This document shows positions 56,746 to 64,000 of a stretch of DNA of 64,000 bases, in pieces; the stretch's first letter is position 1, and each line of letters starts with the position of its first letter. This DNA is from Lasioglossum baleicum. Its lineage: Eukaryota > Arthropoda > Insecta > Hymenoptera > Halictidae. The notes below the pieces were generated by a model. That model was not told the DNA's origin and did not search any database. It saw nothing but the letters and a program-made list of their open reading frames with translations. The DNA lies in contig NC_134948.1 in assembly GCF_051020765.1 (NCBI RefSeq), positions 6,874,501 through 6,938,500 of the forward strand, read 5' to 3'. The position numbers and the translations under genes were made by a program.

Positions 56746-58451
56746 TCGAACCTTCATAATGTCTCGCGCTCACTAGAATTACGATCGTATAATTCCGATC
56801 CAATTTGGCCGCTACGTTAAATTTCATTTACAGGGGCGGCTCGCGCGCGATGCATTTGATTTGCAGAAGCGATTCGGTCGGCTGCCGTTTGTTTAGATCG
56901 CCCGATTCAATTTGTAAATCCGCCTGAATGCCGGATCGAGAGGCTTCGGCCAAAAAGTGGTGCGCACGAACACGCTGGACATTGTGCAGAAGAATCTCCG
57001 TGCTCCTCCTTTGTTTATTGCTATATTACTAATAAATTAATAAGTTGACTTCAAACTTTTCAGTAAAATATTCGAGGACTTTCTCAGAGGAGACTGTAAT
57101 TTAATTTGAGTTCGATGAAAATAATTTAATTAATTTTATATTACAAGAACATGAGAATTGAACAAATTGTTGATATATATTTTCCATTTGTAATTTCATT
57201 GTAGTTAAATGAAATTTAAAAAAAAACAATAAAAAGAAGTTTGGGATTCCATAAACATAATCATATGAAATAAGTAAATGCTTGCAATTAAACGTAATGA
57301 GACCTGTCTTCAGATAACATATTTCATAATGAGGTTTCGCGTAATGAATTGTGCAAAATTGCTGGCACGTTACCTCGATTTTCCCAGAAATAAATATTGA
57401 CGCAGAATTTTCATAATTACAATAATACAATTGTGGCAAATAAAATGTTGCAATTCGATTGCACGCTGTCCAAACAGATAGATTTCTCCTTTCTGTGACA
57501 ACATGTAAATGCAATTGTATTGAAAAGAACTCTATTAAATTCTCTAGACGATTGGATTATTGTTAAAATTGATTTGATTGTGATTATATCGAAGTATTGC
57601 ACGCTTCCGACCATCATGGCCGTTCACGTTGCAATTTCTGGACTGTATCTCGATGTAATAGATCAATAGGAGCTTGCGATTTCGTGTTGAACCGGATATT
57701 AACAGATTCTGGCTAAAATAATCAATTAAGCCTCATTAATGAAACTACATTTAGACACAAATCCAATTAGAGATTTGATCGAGCTTGTAATAGTTTCCTC
57801 GATCTGCATGGAACGATTATACTAATTGTAGAACATACTAAAAATATAATACGAAAATCCCACAATTTCTTAAAACATTAGAAACAGACGATGTATAAAT
57901 ATAATTGATTGAAAACAGACTTCTAGAGCTATTTAATAAATTTTAAGTGAATTTAATATGTAACCCTATTTTTTCATTTTATGAACAACCACCACGACAC
58001 ACATAAATAGACAAACGATCTGAAAGCAAAAATACAACAGAAGACGCTTTTGATAATCCAGAAAACCAGTATGTAACAAGAAATTCGCGTGCGCGTGATA
58101 GCGGCCGTTGATGGCATCAAGTTTTCGGAGTGCCATCGCGGATTTTTCGTCTCCAGGGATTAATGTTCAGTTCCGGGATGTCCGAACCGCCAAAAATATT
58201 CGTGAAATGCGATTATCATGTTCGCCACGACCTTTACAAGGGTAGCTCGCAGGGGTTGGCCGGCGATCGATCACGGTCGCCGAAATTCAATTCAATCGGC
58301 GAGTCTCGGTTGATCCAGCGAATCAGAACTCGGTGAAATATCGTTGTTGCATTTGCTACACTGCGCCGCACATTGTGGCGAACGTAACGAACATCGAGAC
58401 ACTAATTACTTAATCCTCTACAGGAGCAAAGTTTTAATCATGTAACTGATA
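56746..58451. other. Mostly AT-rich, no gene seen
   Basis: Balanced patches at 56800-57000 and 58090-58340 have frames without protein features. The rest is AT-rich. Confidence 0.4.
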
Positions 58452-58886
58452 CAATGGGTGTACAAAGTATTCGTACACCATTTAAAAACTAATAACTTTT
58501 TTTATAATTGTACCAAACGACATGATTTTTTATAATCAATTCGAAGCATTGTTTTACGAAATGATATGAAAAAAAGATTTTCCAAAAATTATGATTTACA
58601 AGGTTATATGCGAAAATAGAAAAGGCATTTTTGGAAACTTTTTATTTTGGGCCCTTAAAGAAAATATGAATTTTAAATTTTCACATTAAGGACCTAAATA
58701 AAAAAATGTTTAAAAATGCCTTTTTTATTTTTGCATGTTTTTGTAAATTATAATTTTTGAAAAATCTTATTTGCACATCATTTCGTAAATCAATGCTTCT
58801 AATTGATTACAAAAAATCTGGCCGTTTGGTACAATTATAAAAAAGTTATTAGTTTTTAAAAGTACGAATACTTAGTACACCCACTG
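58452..58886. mobile_element. Mariner-type MITE, long inverted repeat, TA target
   Basis: A 435 bp element is flanked by TA (58450-58451 and 58887-58888). The ends 'caatgggtgtacaaagtatt' and 'aatacttagtacacccactg' are inverted repeats, and the arms continue inverse for over 150 bp. Internal blocks such as 'ttttgggcccttaaagaaaa' match the element at 50100-50734, so the two are members of one family. Confidence 0.85.
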
Positions 58887-60151
58887 TATGTGTCCATAAT
58901 TATGAATCATGGACACATATTCCTCATTTCAAGATATTTAAAGGAAAAGGAATATTATACTAATTCACTAAAACATTAGTGATGTTTTCTTATTGGATTT
59001 TGTTGAAAGTTTTGCAGGAAAATTTATAAGTATCTGGAGCTATACGAAACATTTACAACATTATAATAAGAGTGGCTGAAGGGGGAAGTTTTGTTTATGG
59101 GAAATTAAGTGGTCGATGTGGAACGCAAACCTTGTTAGAAAACTTAAATTCTTCGGGAACGAAGTTTCAACCGTGATGTAAATTTTTTAATGCGAAAACA
59201 ACCCTTGTCGAAATACATTAACTTCCGGAGCATTGTTTTTGTCGTAAATCAGGAAGTTTCTTAGTGAATCCTTTCTGAATGAACTGCCTGGGAATTTTAA
59301 GACAAGTTTTAAACGAGGAAGGAAACTCTATTAAAAAGTTTCAATTTTTCAGAGAGTTAAATTATTTACTCCTATTAATTATCGAATTATTTCAGTTATT
59401 TTTTGGATATACAAAGTAACTGTCTAAAATTAGTAACTATTAAAAAAAAATTAAATTATTTATTTTTGTACAATTCATTGGTTAAAAACAATATTACAAC
59501 TATTTTTGCTTCTTAACACAGTAAATCTAGCTTTGGTAATATTCAAACACAACAAGTGAATTTATTTGCATACTGAAGGTAGTATCAGTGCCTAGAGAAT
59601 AATTACCATTAATGACCAGCATCACATGATTGCTCTAATCAAATTTTCGAATCATCGAAGCTCTGGTATAAGTTATCGATAATTCATCCTTATATTACAT
59701 CTGCAGAGGAATAATAATTACCAAACAATGTTAATTATAATTATAGTAGAATATAAATATATTTATATGAATTTTCTGAAAAATAATCGTGCTTCTAAAA
59801 ACTTTTATGGAAACAAAATTATATAATGGACGAAATAAGAATACAATACATCGTTATTGATAATACGATCTTTGAACGGAAAATACTCCCATATGTTGAA
59901 ACGTAATCATTTCATGTTGAATTAATTTGTAAAGATTAATTACACGTACAAAATCTATCATTAAAATAAAATAATATAATTGAATTGTAGCATAATTATT
60001 GTTGCAAATTAATGATAATTTCTCATGTTTATCGTACACATAGAAAATCCAATTCCTTCCGAGAGGTCTAATCATACATAATTAAACATTCAGGAAGCCT
60101 GCAGCAAATAATTCTGCAGTTCGCTCATTATCAACCCCCATCAATCCCATA

Positions 60152-60166
60152 CCCCCCCCCCCCCCC
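60152..60166. repeat. Poly-C run (C15)
   Basis: Fifteen consecutive C; length may be a sequencing or assembly estimate. Confidence 0.9.
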
Positions 60167-60692
60167 ACCACAATAAATACCTCATTGTCAGTTCGAAAGT
60201 CGATCATCCTGTTCCTCCGCGATCGATAACACCGTCCAGCTTCATAAAACTCCCAACCGCGTTCTCGCTTTAAACAAATTCCTGTGTCCAATTTATTTAA
60301 ACGCTCCCCCCACCCTCGTTCTCGGCCCATCAAATAATAAATTGCCCCGAAATCGAAAATCAATCGTCCTTCGCGATCTGCTTCATCAACTTCATCCGAA
60401 TATCAACGGGGAGTCAAGTTTTAATTAAAAATTTAAAATTAGTCATTTGGTAGACGGTAATAATAACAACAATAGCAATTCATCGGACGGGCAAAATTGC
60501 ATGTCGACAAAAAATAATTAATAATAAATTGCTGCACGATGTAACTCATAATTAAAATTGTCAGCATCGATTGCAAAAAATAGAAACGAAATTGAATGTT
60601 ATTTCCTCCCTTAATGATTTTAATAGAGGAGAAATCATACATTGACATCTGCAATTTTAAAAATTTTCCAACAAATTGGAATTTTATCAATT

Positions 60693-60722
60693 TTGCTATA
60701 AATGCATAAAGATCCGCAGTCT
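60693..60722. mobile_element. Solo end of the TAGACTGCGG MITE
   Basis: 'ataaatgcataaagatccgc' followed by 'agtcta' is the right terminus of the family; no partner end was located. Confidence 0.5.
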
Positions 60723-61161
60723 ACACATAATTAAATAAGTCAAATAAAATCATAAATTATGTCATATATACACGCTATAAATGTTGTTAAATATAATGCT
60801 ATAAAAGTACTATACATGCGCACAATATACGTACCCAATATACTGTAACAGTATACAGATTGCACATATTGATTTCAGTTAACCAAACCAGCAATTACAG
60901 TCGCATTACGCATCTCGCACCCTCAAATCACAATCACAACCGTCAAATTCCAATCAAATCGCATTACACCATCTCCCCGTCCATCCACCCCCCACCCTCG
61001 ACCCACTAAAATCGATCAGCAAAGTCAAACAAAGCGACAAAATTGAAAAAAATCTATCAACAGCCTCGTGTTTCCAATAACGAATTGTCACTCTCGAACC
61101 TCGACGTCGACGAGTGCAAACACTTGGCGGCTGCATCATCAACGATGTTAGGGGCCGGGGT

Positions 61162-61175
61162 GGGGGGGGGGGGGG
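61162..61175. repeat. Poly-G run (G14)
   Basis: Fourteen consecutive G; the mirror case of the C15 run 1 kb upstream. Confidence 0.9.
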
Positions 61176-61541
61176 CAAGGAGGTTTGAAAATAAACGATG
61201 CAGCCTCGACGTGCTGAAGATAGAAGCCAAACAACCCCGGAGGATTTCCGGTTTCCTTTTGTTTCGTCTCGTGCCCCTTCTCTTCTCCTCTCGGTGCCCC
61301 TCCCCACTCCCCATTCTTTAACGTCGAGTGTCATCCGAGGGACTGTGCAAACGCCGGAATACAAATTCACCTAACCCCTCTTTCGGCCGCAGTTCTACTC
61401 CGGGAACTCCTTATTTTGTTGTGAATAAGGGGCGAGAGGGGGGCAAAGGAGGATGCAGTCGTCGAACCCCCCTGACCCGAACCTGTGAAATGAATTCGAA
61501 GACTTCGACGCTATAGCAAAATCGACAGTAACCGAGCGACG

Positions 61542-61556
61542 ATGACGATCCTCTGT
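61542..61556 (+). CDS. Multi-pass membrane protein, exon 1
   Basis: ATG at 61542 codes MTILC and is followed by a consensus donor (TGT then gtaagt) in phase 0. The exon at 62289 opens in phase 0 and continues the hydrophobic chain, which supports this tiny first exon. Alone, it would not be callable. Confidence 0.5.
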
Positions 61557-62288
61557 GTAAGTTATTACGACCCCCCTAAATTAATTACCACCCTGAAACA
61601 ACCCCCTTTTTCATGCTGGAAGTTACTTCTTGTTGGGGCTGACGGTGTTGAGTGACTGTAATTTTCCTGAAGATTTTTGCGTTAGGTTAGAACACGATGG
61701 ATGGGTCCTAGTGATATAGTTATTGCAACCCCCTAAATTGATTACCTCCCTTTTACTATTCAAAGGGCTTTCAGTGGCTGCGACTTTTTCTGAGGATTTT
61801 TGAGCTTGTGAATTAGGTTAGCCAGACGGTTTTATCGAGAGGGAAGAGATGTTGGGATAGGTTGGGGTGAGTGGTTAGGGAGGGTGGAGGTTTTTATGAT
61901 TTATGGTGTTTTGACGAGGTTGTGGGTACTGCGATTTTTATGGCCTCCATTCGGGAGAGGGGTGGATTTTGGTGACTGTGATAGGGGTTGATCGGGGTGA
62001 GTTTGTTATGGTGGCTGTTTTATTAGTTCTTGGGAAGTTTATTGTTTTCGGATTTTTTCGGAATTATTTTTGTGGAGTGATAGGGTTGGGTGATAGTATA
62101 TAATTTACGAGGGTGGTTTATCCTAAAGGTGAATTTTTAGGGCGCCTGATGTATGAGCTTTCAAAGAGATTGTCGACGCTGATATTTTTGTGCGGGTGCA
62201 TTTATGGTACCCTGGAATTTTCATAATGTGATAGCGTATGTACGTCACCAATGAAAAATGGTCCTGTTAACTGCATTTAATATTCTAG
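61557..62288 (+). other. Intron 1 of the membrane-protein gene
   Basis: 732 bp from gtaagt to 'taatattctag'. T- and G-rich plus strand; no other feature. Confidence 0.5.
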
Positions 62289-62441
62289 GCGGTAGCAGGT
62301 CTGTTGCAACTGGTGACACTTCTAGTTCTAACCGGATTTCTATTCTCCCTCGCTGCTGTTACACGTCTGATGGAGCTGACTGTCAGCTTAATCTACCCGG
62401 TGACCATCTTCATACTCAGACAGTCCAGCAAACTGGTCGTT
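62289..62441 (+). CDS. Multi-pass membrane protein, exon 2
   Basis: A 153 bp exon between 'catttaatattctag' and a consensus donor (GTCGTT then gtgagt) codes 51 residues in phase 0 at both ends. AVAGLLQLVTLLVLTGFLFS is a membrane span, a short TRLMEL turn follows, and VSLIYPVTIFILRQSSKLVV begins a second span. Codons mostly end in G or C, unlike the flanks. With MTILC the N-terminus has the layout of small insect multi-span proteins of uncertain function. Later exons lie outside the window. A plus-strand frame in another register across it is a shadow. Confidence 0.65.
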
Positions 62442-64000
62442 GTGAGTATACTTAGGGAGTTTTAATATTTGATACTATCGAAATTACTGTACTGTCAGGA
62501 TATTTTAAAAGCAGGAAAATCATTTTAGAATGGTCATTTTTTAACCTAGTAATTTTGGAGCTTACCCAGTAACTTCTGTGATCTCAATAAAATTTTTTTA
62601 ATGCGTATATTTTTAGAGACTGATTCGCCAAAATTTAATTCAAATAAAAATATAAAAATTGAAGAACATTAAACTCATGTTAAATAATGGAAACACTAAT
62701 AATTCATTGGATTAACTATAATAAAACATTCTATATAAACAAATTTCTATATAAAACAAACATTGTATATAAACAATTATTTTATATTTAAAATGACTAA
62801 ATCGTAAACTATTCCTAGGTTCTACAAATTGTCAAAGATTGATCGGCTGTGTTTTTTTTTAGAAAATTGGTCAAATTTCATCGCAAAGATGATAAAATAT
62901 GACTGTTTGAAACAATTTATTCACCAACACGTTTGGAAAATATCCGAAACGTCATCCACCGGCGGCAACGCATAGAAACGTGCTTGATAAACAGTTCTCA
63001 ACGGTCGGTTTGCAATAATAAGTGGCCTAAAAGCGTCCGGCGGACACTTTTTATTTAAATATCCGGCCCGGCGTCGGCACTATGCATTTCTCGTGGAATA
63101 AACGCCGGGGAAAATGGAAAACTGTCATCATGACTGAGGGAAGTCTGGTAAAATATTAGGTTATTACGCGATTTGGTAATCCAACGTCGTCCCAGAATCC
63201 GTCGCGCGAGTTATTCGGTAAAATTAGATCAGCCATTATGCCGATCCGGAAATTCCAGTTTGAACGAATTATTTCTGCCGTTCGTGGATCATGTTTCTCC
63301 CGATTATGCTCGAGTTCGCTAAACCAACTAATTGAATGTCAGCTAAATAGAAGAGAATTAACTTATCCTCGATTCTCACAAAATATGAATGTTCATATTT
63401 TATGTACGTCCTGATTATATTTATAATTTAAGGAAAAGGCAAGAATTGTTGATTCATATACATTTAAGTGGAATTTGAATGGTTTCCGAGGTAATTATTC
63501 TTGAAAAATCGTACTTTTGCGAAAGCAGAGTTGAGATTACATATTAATTAAATGTTTGAAAGAGAAGTTTATGTGGATCGCAGCAAAATAATAATTAAAG
63601 ACATTTGGTCGATGTATAATTAACTCGAGAGTTTCGAAAAATATTTTTCGCCGGCAACATTCAGCACCGGGTAAAGAAGTAAATATATTTATTTAAATAG
63701 CATCGAGTTGCACAGGTTCTGTAATAAGCTTCTGCTCGGAACAGTATTAAGTGCTTTCTCTTGCATCTTATCAAAGAAAACCCGTCCAGCACCTTTCTCG
63801 TCGTTAGAATAAGTTTAATAATTCGACAATGCTGCGACTTAGTTTCTTAATTGTTCACTGGTTGATTCACTGAACGAAGTATTTAAATTCTTTCACACTG
63901 ACAATTATGCCATTGTCATGCAACAGCTCGATTTCATTATCATTCAATTAGGGATTCATAGCAGCGAACAATATGCTAAATAATAATACAAATTGCTATT
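62442..64000 (+). other. Intron or flank after exon 2, to the window end
   Basis: No further exon of the membrane-protein gene was found. 62930-63310 is balanced in GC and may be a conserved non-coding element. The rest is AT-rich. Confidence 0.4.

Larger units (their letters stand above)
58889..61541. other. Gene-free flank leading to the membrane-protein gene
   Basis: AT-rich to 60.1 kb, then GC-richer with CCC runs. A MITE end of the TAGACTGCGG family lies at 60693-60722. 60950-61500 is balanced, with CCTCCCC/CCCCTC boxes near 61280-61315 and no TATA box; it probably contains the promoter and leader of the gene at 61542. Confidence 0.4.

Overview
The window looks like nuclear DNA of an insect, most probably a hymenopteran (bee, wasp or ant). 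The background is AT-rich with short GC-rich islands, genes are split by introns with GT/AG borders, there are polyadenylation signals and no operons, and the intergenic space is full of short non-autonomous DNA transposons and satellite-like tandem arrays. No rRNA, tRNA or CRISPR array was recognised. The order-level call is inference from base composition and repeat style.

Layout. 0-13 kb is mostly repeats (a 730 bp TTAA-flanked transposon, a 105 bp satellite, a 120-124 bp satellite) with one probable terminal exon of an unknown minus-strand gene at 5.6 kb. 13.6-18.8 kb holds the best recognised gene, a FoxB-type forkhead transcription factor (two exons, minus strand, 4.1 kb intron containing a 135 bp satellite). 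19-35 kb is gene-poor: a Helitron, several inverted-repeat elements, and three GC-box-rich islands (26.7-27.0, 28.9-29.2 and 31.6 kb) that look like promoters or enhancers. At 34.8-35.6 kb two satellite arrays face each other across a small reading frame with a signal peptide. 36.8-42.5 kb carries the 3' half of a RhoGAP-domain gene (minus strand). I assembled four exons with matching phases; its 5' exons were not found.

44.5-47.3 kb and 51.2-52.8 kb hold two complete two-exon genes on the plus strand for secreted low-complexity Q/P-rich proteins, both with signal peptides and core promoter elements. Between them are the last two exons of an unknown minus-strand gene (47.5-47.8 kb). A possible first exon encoding a myristoylation-type start (MGAQSSK) lies at 55.1 kb on the minus strand. 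At 61.5-62.4 kb the first two exons of a small multi-pass membrane protein begin and run out of the window on the plus strand.

The genes do not form a pathway that can be read from sequence: a developmental transcription factor, a Rho GTPase regulator, two rapidly evolving secreted proteins and a membrane protein. Several exons lack an ATG or are short and were found only by reading splice sites and phase; their confidence is given individually.
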